Assembly: GCF_022605725.1 (NCBI RefSeq) | Contig: NC_065546.1 | Span: 33,290,227 to 33,354,226 of the forward strand | From: Anthonomus grandis grandis | Lineage: Eukaryota > Arthropoda > Insecta > Coleoptera > Curculionidae | DNA: 64,000 bases | Direction of reading: 5' to 3' | Shown: positions 56,144-64,000 of the stretch, piece by piece | Layout of the letters: each line of letters opens with the position of its first letter | Numbering within the stretch: the stretch's first letter is position 1 | Position numbers and translations under genes: made by a program | Notes under the pieces: generated by a model | Told to the model about the DNA's origin: nothing | What the model saw: the letters and a program-made list of their open reading frames with translations, nothing else | Databases searched by the model: none

Positions 56144-57107
56144 CCTCCTGAGACCCAGCGTCCATTTTAATGGACACGTAAACAAAAATTTTTAATACAC
56201 TTATTTCTAGAAAAATCTGGTAATATGCGCGCGGTTATCGTTCTAAGTGCTTGCGCGCAACCACCGAATATAAGTTTCGTCAGTTTAGCCACGTGCTTGA
56301 GAGGTGACGCAAGTGTTTGTTTACAAAAAAAATGGCGACAGGGCGCCGTACTTCCTATGATGGTATGTACTCTACATCTGGTAATTTATTTATGTTTTTT
56401 TTTAGAGAAATTTAAAATATAATGTTTATTTAACAATTTAACGTAAATAGTTTTTTTATTGGTCCTTTGTTTTTTCTTTAATCTGCCTAAACATTACCTG
56501 TCCATTTTAATGGACATTGGGACTTAATCACCACAATTTTTTATTACCGTCTTTTTGTTTGTTTTAGCTGTATTCGGTCGAAAAAAGTTTTTGAGGCCTG
56601 GAGAAGACGACGAAATTCTGATATAAAAAATTCTGTAAGATGCAAATTAAAAAATTGTAATAAAAAAACCAAATTTTATTGTGATACTTTTTTATGCATA
56701 ACAAGCAATAGAAACTGTTTCAAAGAGTTTCATTCTAAACAATTTTGAAATAACTGCATTTTTCGTTTTTTTTTCAGTAAAACTTGTATTTTTTTTAATT
56801 TGGCATGCAGAAATATAATATTTTCTGAATTCTTAAGCTATGTTGACATTTTTATATTTTTATTTTTAAAATGTTAGTTTAAAATGAAACATGTATGTCT
56901 TATTTTAAGAATTTAAAATATTTTTGTTTATTCAATTTTTTCTAGGGATTAAGACCCAATGTCCACTTAAATGGACACCAGTTTTTTTGTTAACTATAAA
57001 AAAAAATAAAAAAAAGTTATTAACAAAAGTTGTTTCTTTTTACACTTTTAAACGAAATTTAAAAGGATTTTTTTTCCTAAAAAAAAACAACTCTGGGTCC
57101 CAGGAGG
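56144..57107 (+). mobile_element. 964-bp nested element, 15-bp inverted ends, ATAT target duplication
   Basis: CCTCCTGAGACCCAG (56144) and CTGGGTCCCAGGAGG (to 57107) are inverted with one mismatch, flanked by ATAT at 56140-56143 and 57108-57111. A palindromic GTCCATTTTAATGGAC motif lies at 56160-56175, 56499-56516 and 56960-56977. It retains an N-terminal ORF scrap with an intron. Family uncertain: piggyBac-like is possible from the CC ends, but the target is not TTAA. Confidence 0.75.
56332..56626 (+). pseudogene. Two-exon remnant of the nested element's protein
   Basis: ATG 56332: MATGRRTSYD, donor GATG|GTATGT at 56362/56363, acceptor TTTTAG|CT at 56567/56568, then AVFGRKKFLRPGEDDEILI and TAA at 56624. 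The join is in frame and gives a basic then acidic 29-residue peptide, as at the start of many transposases. The rest of the ORF is deleted, so the copy is non-autonomous. Inferred only. Confidence 0.45.
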
Positions 57108-57901
57108 ATATGGCACAAATTTGTGTTTCTTTAACACCCGCCAAATTGTTACTAAGCTCACACCGTAAACTCTAGTTGAGTTTTCCATATGAGCTTCAAA
57201 ATATGCCAAAATAGAAATTTCAACATCCTCGCTTACTATAAATTGGTTCCTTCTTCTAGTTCTTTTAAACACGTTTTCGTTACTTCTAAATTTTCTGTAG
57301 AGAATTAAAAAGTATCTACGGTTTGGCAAGTTACGAGTCTGGAATCTCTGGCGGTACTCTTCTAGCGCTCTGTCACTATTTTTTCGACATACAAGGTAAC
57401 ATTCTAACATATCACATTTTTCAATATGCGTAAAAGGCATTTTACTAATTTAGATTTTACAAAAATCACAAACTTTGCTAACATGTAACTGTCAGTATTT
57501 ATTTATTTAGTAAAATCTCTACGGCTACTGTCATTTTATTATTCAAACAATGATTTATTTGTTTTGCTCTCAAAAAGTTCAAGGCCAACTTGCCTAAATT
57601 TGACAAAATTATTAATATCGCTATAACTTTGTTATTTTTAGGTTTAGGCTATTAGTTTAAATAAACTTTTTTGTTAAGAAAATTATTATCTTTTGATTTA
57701 TGTAATAATATACAGGGGATTCTATTTAACAAAAGTACATTTTTCACATTTTCTCGAAAACGCGATGTTCAATTTTTTTTCTGTTTTCACCATTTTAATC
57801 AACAGAAAAAATCCTACTAGTTTGCTAATTTAACCGACCCTGTATCTTAAATATTAACAAAGATACCAATAGTGCCGACTTAATCGGAGGCACCCTGTAT
57901 A

Positions 57902-59290
57902 TACAGGATATTTTTAAGTTTTACTTTTTACGCAAATCTTGGTCAAACTATTAATTTATAACAATCATACATAAGCACTAGTCCAACAAATACTAAAAAA
58001 CCCCAACGTTAACCTCCATACAATAATACAGATTTTGTTCAAATCGACGTCGCACATTTGGTACCATATCAGGAGTTATCTGTTGGCATTCAAATATAAT
58101 CCTTTCACGCAATTCTTCTATTGAAGCTGGTTGGGTAGCATAGATTTTACTCTTTATGTGACCCCACAGAAAAAAAGATCCAGAGGTGAAAGATCTTGCG
58201 ACCGCGCGGGCTATTCAACAGCCTCTCCGTCCAATCAATCGACCAGGATAGTTCTCATTTAAATAATTGCGTAATGAGGGGGCGCACCATCCTGCTGAGA
58301 CATCAGCTCGCCTTCAACGTACTGATTGTCATTGCCATTTTCAATAATGTTCGTTATTCGATCGATAGCTTTTTGTAATAATTTGAGGTCCATATTCCCA
58401 TCAAGATTACCGGGTATAAAAAATGGTCCAATAATATGATCGCCATTAATGCCAGAACAAACGTTTAATTTTTGGGGATGTTGAGTATGTGCTTCGTGAT
58501 AAATGTGTCGATTGTAGTGCGAATTCATTTAAGAAAAACGAACATTCATCTGAGAAACAAATGTTAAACACATAATTGGGATTATTAAATGCTCTTTTAC
58601 TAGTTATTTCACAGAACTCCAAGCGCCGATCCTCATCGTCTTCATTTATTTCATGTACCAACTTTATTTTATAGGGGTGGAAATCATGCGTTTTTAGAAT
58701 CCCTTGTATACTTCCCCGATTGATCCCACATACAGAAGCTAACTGTCGAGTGCTTAGTGGAGGATCTACATTAACATGTCTCATGACCGCAACCTCTACA
58801 GATTCGTTCCTTATAGGTTTCTCCATATTTTTTTTTATTGATCACTGATCCTGTTTTCCTAAATTTTGTAATTAGTGCTATGACATACTTTCTTTGCACG
58901 TTTCTCGTTTCTTCACATTCATTGAAAAGTTTCGCTGTTCGAACAGCATTTTGAATATTAGCAAAAAATAACACCACTATTTCTATTTTCTCTTGTAGGG
59001 TATAAACCATTTTGACTAGTACTTTGTTTAACACGTTAAACTAAAAATCAATGATTTCACTCTGACCAAGTTGAACCGACCTCTAAGTGACATCATTATT
59101 TATTTTTTATCTGAATTTTGACATTCTTATTTTTTTCCCTCCTAAACGTCGATTTCAACAAAATCTGTATTATTGCATGCAGGTTAACGGTGGCCATTTT
59201 CAGCATTTGTTGGAGTAGTGTTTAAGTATGATTGCTATAAATTAATATTTTGACAAATAATTGCGATTTAATACAGTTTTTCCAAAAATC
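57902..59290 (-). mobile_element. Tc1/mariner-superfamily element abutting the previous one
   Basis: Inverted repeats 57902-58060 and about 59145-59290 share TATAAATTAATA, AGTATTTGTTGGA and CGATTT-CAACAAAATCTGTAT. The left end TACAGGATATTTTTAAG starts two bases after the end of the 55061 element. The right tip is poorly preserved. Confidence 0.75.
58040..59011 (-). pseudogene. Mariner-type transposase in three frames
   Basis: N-terminal VYTLQEKIEIVVLFFANIQN (from 59011), SVEVAVMRHVNVDPPLSTRQ, LASVCGINRGSIQGILK (HTH), EDDEDRRLEFCE and ICFSDECSFFLNEF (first Asp). Then a frame change to LNVCSGINGDHIIGPFFIPG and SQQDGAPPHYAII (second Asp), then decayed WIGR...LDFFLWGHIK-like sequence and C-terminal remains. 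Inactive. Confidence 0.85.
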
Positions 59291-59389
59291 CAACATTTAA
59301 TACAAGTTTTACAAAAAACTGTATTAAATGTTAAAATAATCAATAGTTTGAGAAGCGCTGAAGTAAAATCCTTTAAACTAGGTATAGCA

Positions 59390-59540
59390 GTAAAGAGAAT
59401 CGAAAGACCTTTCAAACAAGGTATAACTCAACCCACTACTATTCTATTTAAAATTTTTGAGGTTATTTCCACCCTGGCTAAGGGATGACCGATGGAGGTG
59501 GTATTATTATCATACTCTAAAAATGTTTTCCCCTAGAGGT
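59390..59540. repeat. Dispersed repeat, copy B (copy A at 23870-24112)
   Basis: AATCGAAAGACCTTTCAAAC...ATTTAAAATTTTTGAGGTTATTTCCACC matches 23885-23960. Confidence 0.5.
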
Positions 59541-59541
59541 G

Positions 59542-60085
59542 TTATATGTATTGGCGTTTTGCATTGATAACTTGATGCACATATCGAGTCACCTGAAGTT
59601 TAGAAATATTCTTAATTGGCATAATATTAGAGTTTATATTTAAGTCTTTTGTATTATGTCTCCTGGGGAGATTTTTCTTGCATGATACCACAAAATCGAC
59701 AGATACTGTAGGTGATAGTGTACCAAGGAAAAACAACTCCTTAATAAGTTTGTGGCACCTGTGGCACGAATTCATTTTAATATACCTATAGGTGCAACTA
59801 TTTTTCCCTTAACTTTATTTATGTGATCCATGACAAACTCATGACAATGTTTCGTCAAGATACAGACCCAAGTATTTAATTACTCTGTAATGCTCTAAGT
59901 ATTGACCATGAACTATTATTATTGGTTCTAGATTTATTTATTCATTATTTTAGGATGTGCCAGAGTACTTTCGAATAGCAACATCAGCAAACAGTTTTAT
60001 TTAACCTTTTAATTGTATCTTTGAAACCAAGTTAATACATACAAGAAACAATGTGGGACCGATTATGGATCCTGAGATCCATAAT
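59542..60085 (-). mobile_element. CR1/Jockey-like LINE RT fragment
   Basis: Minus strand: SGSIIGPTLFLVCINLVSKI (PQGS...GPxLF block), KLFADVAIRKYSG (decayed FADD), then LEHYRVIKYLGLYLDETLS and MNSCHRCHKLIKELFFLGTL at 59775. Frame breaks throughout. Nothing is recognised in 60090-60245. Confidence 0.6.
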
Positions 60086-60245
60086 CCACTCACTCTGAAA
60101 TTGTTGTGCCATGGCTCACTCTATGATTTGTTAGCAACCACTAAAGTATTCTCAAAATATATTATGTGGTACACCTCAGACTCCCAACCGTTCCAACTTA
60201 TTAAATGATTTCATTTTTTCATCTCTAAATGTCTCAGAAACATAT

Positions 60246-60397
60246 ATTATATTCCCACCTTTTTCCTCAGATCATAAACAAATGTAGTCCCTGCTACTTG
60301 GCTAAAGGCCACAAGTTTTAAAGTCCTCGTTTTTTTTGACGTAGGTGGCGTTATTAGCGCCACCCGTACCATCCCCACCATACCTACTTAAATCATT
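60246..60397. repeat. DIRS-2 left inverted terminal repeat
   Basis: CCCACCTTTTTCCTCAGATC...CACCATACCTACTTAAATCATT is complementary to 62811-62960. Confidence 0.88.
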
Positions 60398-60454
60398 CCT
60401 GTTTCTTGTGTTGACGCGTCAACAAGTTCTAAGTTTTCGTAAGTGCTTAAGTGA

Positions 60455-60847
60455 TTTAAAAAGTGGAAAAATTCGGATTCTTCAAGTTTATCAGATTCTT
60501 CGGACGAGGAAGCCATTGAAAGAGAGATTTATCTCTTAAAGGATAGACTGAAAATCCTGAGGAAGGTGAAGAATAAGGGGACGCTATCGTGTAGCGTCAA
60601 ACATGGCGGCCAAGCCGTGCCCGACACACCGGCGTCGTATACGGCCCCTCCGCCGCTGTTACCACCACAAGACCCGCAGCCATCGACATCTTTCGCCCCC
60701 GACGCTATCGATCAAGGATGGTTCGAGGACGACGACAATGACGATCTCTCGTTTCTTGAACAGACACTTCCCAACACGGAAATGCTGGCGACAACGAGTC
60801 AAGATGGCGGCGGGCAGGAAAGTGTTAGGTTAAATAATTGTTTTTGA
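60455..60847 (+). CDS. DIRS-2 gag-like ORF
   Basis: Open frame from after TGA 60452-60454 to TGA 60845-60847. The N-terminal part has acidic and coiled-coil-like sequence (SLSDSSDEEAIEREIYLLKD, RLKILRKVKNKG), then a proline-rich segment (PPPLLPPQDPQPSTS) and an acidic stretch (WFEDDDNDDLSFLEQTLP). The first ATG in frame is 60566; residues before it look genuine, so the start may be supplied by splicing from the upstream frame at 60345 (MALLAPPVPSPPYLLKSF). Position fits a DIRS gag; no family motif is certain. Confidence 0.55.
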   Translation, partial: FKKWKNSDSSSLSDSSDEEAIEREIYLLKDRLKILRKVKNKGTLSCSVKHGGQAVPDTPASYTAPPPLLPPQDPQPSTSFAPDAIDQGWFEDDDNDDLSFLEQTLPNTEMLATTSQDGGGQESVRLNNCF

Positions 60848-61126
60848 GCACAGTAGCTCAAAAACGAATTTTCTTGACACAGTAGTCTGAAAATTCTTAT
60901 TGCCTAACGGCTAATATTATTCTAGCTAGGTCTAGAATCTTCTTCATTCACCGTAGTTTAAAGAGGCCGTTTTAAACACCGTAGCTTTAAAACGTAAAAA
61001 ATAATGTTTAGGGCACCATAGCTCAAACAAACAATTTTGACATTGGTCAAAAAATTGTTCCTGGTACAGGAACGGGGCACCGTAGCCCTCAAATAATATT
61101 TTCTGACATAATAGTCCGAAAAATAT
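60838..61126 (+). repeat. Array of about ten consecutive hairpins with shared ACCGTA-type hexaloops
   Basis: Stem (loop): 60840-60849/60856-60865 (ACAGTA); 60866-60878/60885-60896 (ACAGTA); 60919-60925/60932-60938 (CTAGGT); 60941-60949/60956-60964 weak (ACCGTA); 60968-60977/60984-60994 (ACCGTA); 61006-61014/61021-61028 (ACCATA); 61031-61041/61046-61058 (ATTG); 61058-61063/61067-61072 (GTA); 61074-61078/61085-61089 (ACCGTA); 61096-61107/61114-61126 (ATAATA). Stem sequences differ completely while loop and closing C-G are kept in seven. The first hairpin spans the gag stop codon. Confidence 0.85.
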
Positions 61127-61669
61127 CCCTTAAGTCCCAAGTTCAAAATCCGCCTTTCTACTTTCAACGGAATACTGTCAAACAACATAAGTACGTATGT
61201 CGTAGATACAATCTCGACTACGACTATGATGTTATTATTCTGAAAAAAGAGGGAGGGGTAGACAGCTGTCACCGCTAAAGACTGACGGATGAACTGTCAT
61301 CAGTTGTCAATCTAGTAAACAAACAAATTATTGTTTATTTATTAAAAAAAAAAAAAAAATTGCGGATCTGGACTTGAGCTTAAAGCAAATCAAAGAATTT
61401 TAGTTAATGCCTTTTTCTAGGTCAAACTGAACCACTTCGCAAAATTTACTTGGATCCGTTGGTTTAAAAATTTTGGGGCAGGATTGCGACTGTCCTGCAA
61501 AAACTGACGAATTTTTTTGCCCATAGTTGGACACCAGTGGGGAAATATTCTTTGTGAGGGACTATATCCAGTGCGCTAACTGTCCATTTAAGACACCAGA
61601 ACTAAAGTTAAATTAAATATTAATGATTCTGCCATACAAAGTGAACAACAAAATTTTGAATTCAAGAAG

Positions 61670-62200
61670 CCTACCTCTGCAGAGGAGTGCCCCCTGATGC
61701 TATAAAAATAATTTTATCTTTGATCAACCGTTAAACAATACTACTCTGCCTTAAAGTTATGGTGGCAATTCTGAGGGGATGCCTATATTTGCATGTATAG
61801 TCCTTCTGTACTAGAATTGTTACAATTTTTACTAAGTGCTTTGGTTAAGGAAAAAGGTATGGTTCCTCTAATAATATTAGAGCAGCAAACCTAATTGTTC
61901 ATCCTAATTTGACGGCAGATATTCGAATTAAGAGATTTTTCAAAGGTGCATTAAATTCACAACCGTTGAAGCTCAAATACTCTTACACTTGGGATCCTGA
62001 AATTGTAATCTCTTATCTTAAGTCATTTTACCCTTTACAAAACAAAAAAAAAAATAAATTGTCTCTTAAAGACATTCCCTTCTAATTAGTAACACTATTG
62101 GCTTTGAGTACAGGTCATAGAGTGCAAAGTCTTGCTCTTCTTCATATCCATAATATAAAAATGGCTCAGGGTAAATATGGAAAAGGTACCGGACAAAAAA
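61670..62200 (+). pseudogene. DIRS-2 tyrosine recombinase remnant
   Basis: Frames in order: RGVPPDAIKIILSLI, YSPSVLELLQFLLSALVKEK, LIVHPNLTADIRIKRFFKGA, LNSQPLKLKYSYTWDPEIVI, SYLKSFYPL, SLKDIPF, LVTLLALSTGHRVQSLALLH and IHNIKMAQGK. The TGHRVQSLALL stretch holds the first catalytic Arg of the tyrosine recombinase core. The C-terminal HxxR...Y part is not found. Stops and poly-A slippage are present. The region 61130-61670 is too decayed to assign, apart from a GTCGTAG/CTACGAC hairpin near 61198-61227. Confidence 0.7.
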
Positions 62201-62624
62201 AAAAAAACCAATAGAAATGAAAATCAACCAATCTTTTATATAGAAATAACCCAATCTCATCAGGGAATATTTCAACACTCTTTTAACTTAAAAAAAAAAA
62301 AAATTAAACCATAAGCCAGCTTTGCCTCAAACCTTGAGCCGTTGCATTAAAACAGTAATGAACAAGAGTGGGATTGATACTAAAAAATATAGGACAACAA
62401 TTGAGAATGCAGTTACAAATAATTCTTGATGTGTGATTTAAATGTATAAATATTAAAATTTTGTTTAAAACATTATGTCATTGAATAATGTAAAACTAGG
62501 TTGTAAGAAAGTTATGTTTTGTTATTTTGCTTAAAATAATATATTATTATGCATATTAAGATATAAGAAATTTAATTATAAAAACTTAAGCACATGCCTG
62601 CAACTAATAGGGTCTTTAAACAAC

Positions 62625-62750
62625 TACATTTGTTTATGATCTGAGCAAAAAGGTGGGAATATAATTAACATATCAAACGAACTTACCTGTAAGTGAAGTT
62701 CGATATTAATTATATGAACCACCTTTTTCCTCAGATCATATCCCTCCCTT
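62625..62750. repeat. DIRS-2 internal complementary region
   Basis: CATTTGTTTATGATCTGAGC...GGTGGGAATATAATTAACAT pairs with the left end; AACGAACTTACCTGTAAGTG...CACCTTTTTCCTCAGATCAT pairs with the right end. Confidence 0.85.
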
Positions 62751-62810
62751 ACATGCAAAACGCCCAACCCTGTATCTTGAGTCTTTAGTTGCAGACATCT
62801 ACTTTGAAGA

Positions 62811-62960
62811 AATGATTTAAGTAGGTATGGTGGGGATGGTACGGGTGGCGCTAATAACGCCACCTACGTCAAAAAAAACGAGGACTTTAAAACTTGTGGC
62901 CTTTAGCCAAGTAGCAGGGACTACATTTGTTTATGATCTGAGGAAAAAGGTGGTTCATAT
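62811..62960. repeat. DIRS-2 right inverted terminal repeat
   Basis: Complement of 60246-60397; the unique extension to about 63010 pairs with the internal region. Confidence 0.85.
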
Positions 62961-63010
62961 AATTAATATCGAACTTCACTTACAGGTAAGTTCGTTTGAT
63001 ATGTTAATTT

Positions 63011-63230
63011 TATACTTTAAATGTATGATTGACAATGCACTGTTGAACACGCAGCCCATTTTGCCAGTAACTGTTAATACTTTTTTGGGTCTAATAACAG
63101 ATAATAACTTGAAATTCGAGAAGCATGTCAAACAAATATCATTATTATAGCTAGCATCATGTTGTGCAATAAGGGCCGTTAGGAGTGAACACTGCCCTTA
63201 ATTTTTATTCTTGAAACAGTTTGCCTAATA
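63011..63230 (+). mobile_element. LINE fragment flanking DIRS-2
   Basis: Plus strand: ILPVTVNTFLGLITDNNLKF, EKHVKQISLL, ASCCAIRAVRSEH, equivalent to the FLGxxIDxxLxWxxHI...ACYAIR block after RT. Decayed. 63250-63816 shows nothing further. Confidence 0.55.
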
Positions 63231-63816
63231 CACAGGAAATACTTCTTGATTATTAATTATAAAAATAACCAAACTCAGTTCTTAACGTCTGTCAAAATAC
63301 AGTAGACTCCAAGAGGATTTTTTTCAACAGCCCTCAGGGTAGATAATGAGAACATCATGAGCAAGTTCTTCAAGTGGAAAATTCATGAGAAATGATAAAA
63401 ATTAAATCTCAACTAAGTATTTTAATAAATATTTATAGCAGATCGATTAATTGGAAGGGATAATGATGGTCCTTGACAATTAACTGCACACAAATACACT
63501 TTTTATGCTTATTTTACACAAAAGTTAAAATATAAATCTAATAACATAAAATATACCGGACGTTTAATTTAAACATTTTGAGATATTGCGCGTTAAATTT
63601 TGGTATATTTGACAATTTATAACAAACATTCTGTTTTAATAAATACTTATTTTATGATAAGCTTTTTGTATATGTAAAAATATTTTTAGTTTGTAAATTT
63701 TTGGACACCCTACAACTTTTTTAAAAAACTTTTTGCTTTACTTCGTATAGTTTATCTTTGCTGTACGCCTTTTTCATGTACCCACTATAACAAACACCGA
63801 CTATAAAAAAAAGTAC

Positions 63817-64000
63817 CTTAATAAACTCCACTCCTCCACTAGCATACAACTCGAAACAAAACTGTTTTTGTCTATCCTGGCACTCCCTAATAGAAATATT
63901 TTCCAAAGGTATGATTCCCCTTGGTTCCTTATCTGTGGTGTATTCGAAATAATACAGACAATTATCGTTCAATATGAACCACCGTCTCTTCCAGCTTTTA
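63817..64000 (-). CDS. Cytohesin penultimate exon (PH domain), runs off the window
   Basis: Minus strand from the edge: KSWKRRWFILNDNCLYYFEY, TTDKEPRGIIPLENISIREC and FCFELYASGGVEFIK, donor ATTAAG|GTACTT. It is the N-terminal half of the PH domain of a cytohesin (Sec7-PH Arf exchange factor; Drosophila steppke is the usual insect member). The Sec7 domain must lie to the right of the window. The 9.0-kb intron to 54832 holds two mariners, the nested element and DIRS-2. Confidence 0.93.

Larger units (their letters stand above)
55528..57440 (-). pseudogene. Mariner-type transposase split by a nested element
   Basis: N-terminal part 57440-57112: MPFTHIEKCDMLECYLVCRK (HTH), LPNRRYFLILYRKFR and GVSLVTIWRVLKKHKFVPY. 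C-terminal part 56139-55528: KYRPVPTLLPGDNERRLAFC, IIWSDEANFSNKGMFNRKNV, SINVWCGLIGSQVIGP, YFQQDGAPPHQL and WPPRSPDLTPLDFYFWGYIK. Excising the insert with one ATAT joins VPY-KY in frame, and all three catalytic Asp are present (spacing 41 residues), so the gene was probably intact until the insertion; the end of the C-terminus is short. Confidence 0.88.
55061..57899 (-). mobile_element. Tc1/mariner-superfamily element with ~320-bp inverted repeats, carrying a nested insertion
   Basis: TACAGGGTGCCTCCGATTAA at the left and its complement at the right, flanked by TA (55059-55060, 57900-57901). The repeats run to about 55380 and from about 57577 with high identity (for example TTAGGCAAGTTGGC / GCCAACTTGCCTAA). 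Without the nested 964-bp insertion it is about 1.87 kb. Confidence 0.92.
60246..63010 (+). mobile_element. DIRS-2: DIRS-like retrotransposon lacking reverse transcriptase
   Basis: Inverted terminal repeats 60246-60397 and 62811-62960. An internal complementary region 62625-62750 pairs with both ends. Gag-like ORF near the 5' side, hairpin array, then a tyrosine recombinase remnant. No RT or RNase H is found. Different family from DIRS-1: only the core ACTTACCTGTA...GAAGTTCG of the internal region is similar. Downstream flank carries a LINE fragment. Confidence 0.85.

Noticed and set aside
60838..61126. CRISPR-like array
   Set aside because: Units are hairpins with different stems rather than identical repeats with unique spacers, and the context is a eukaryotic retrotransposon.
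1..64000. tRNA, rRNA or other RNA genes
   Set aside because: No cloverleaf with A and B boxes or rRNA sequence was recognised by eye; a tRNAscan/Infernal run would settle it.

Overview
This window reads as nuclear DNA of an insect, probably a beetle (inference from the transposon mix; no species can be named). It is AT-rich and holds parts of three host genes, all on the minus strand, with spliced exons separated by introns full of mobile-element remains.

Host genes. (1) 1815-2035: one or two exons of an unidentified membrane protein with a single hydrophobic segment near its N-terminus. (2) 11578-45952: a complete alkylglycerone-phosphate synthase gene (AGPS, peroxisomal ether-lipid synthesis) in seven coding exons spanning 34 kb. 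The splice phases close and the predicted protein is 603 residues ending in the peroxisomal signal SKL, but exon 5 carries one extra G in each of two G6 runs, so the frame as given is broken there. (3) 54647-64000: the last two coding exons of a cytohesin-type Arf guanine-nucleotide exchange factor (PH domain and C-terminal tail); the rest lies beyond the right edge.

Mobile elements. At least nine Tc1/mariner-superfamily (IS630-type) elements or fragments occur. Several have 150-330 bp terminal inverted repeats, TA target sites and a catalytic spacing that I count as near DD41D. All are broken by frameshifts, stops, deletions or nested insertions. CR1/Jockey-like non-LTR retrotransposon fragments lie on both strands, and one element at 51357-53620 has an RNase H domain. 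Two DIRS-like tyrosine-recombinase retrotransposons have inverted terminal repeats and an internal circle-junction copy of their ends. DIRS-1 (13901-17025) keeps gag, RT and RNase H but lacks the recombinase. DIRS-2 (60246-63010) keeps a gag-like ORF and part of the recombinase but lacks RT. A hAT remnant, a pseudogene of an insect repeat-protein family, a 964-bp nested element with 4-bp target duplications, a GC-rich foldback element, several MITEs and a SINE-like insertion complete the list.

Most striking signal. Directly after the gag-like ORF of DIRS-2 (60838-61126) the sequence is an almost unbroken chain of about ten short hairpins. Seven share a hexaloop of the form A-C-(A/C)-(G/A)-T-A, or a variant of it, closed by a C-G pair. 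DIRS-1, from a different family, has three hairpins with an ACCGT-containing loop at the equivalent place in its gag region (14264-14380). This looks like a conserved structured RNA or DNA feature of these retrotransposons that I cannot match to anything I know.

Layout: 1-11.5 kb, mariner and LINE debris around the unidentified gene; 11.6-46 kb, AGPS and its TE-filled introns, including a 9.2-kb insertion in intron 1 bounded by a 10-bp target duplication; 46-54.6 kb, MITEs, LINE copies and the cytohesin 3' region; 54.6-64 kb, cytohesin with a 9-kb intron holding two mariners, a nested element and DIRS-2.
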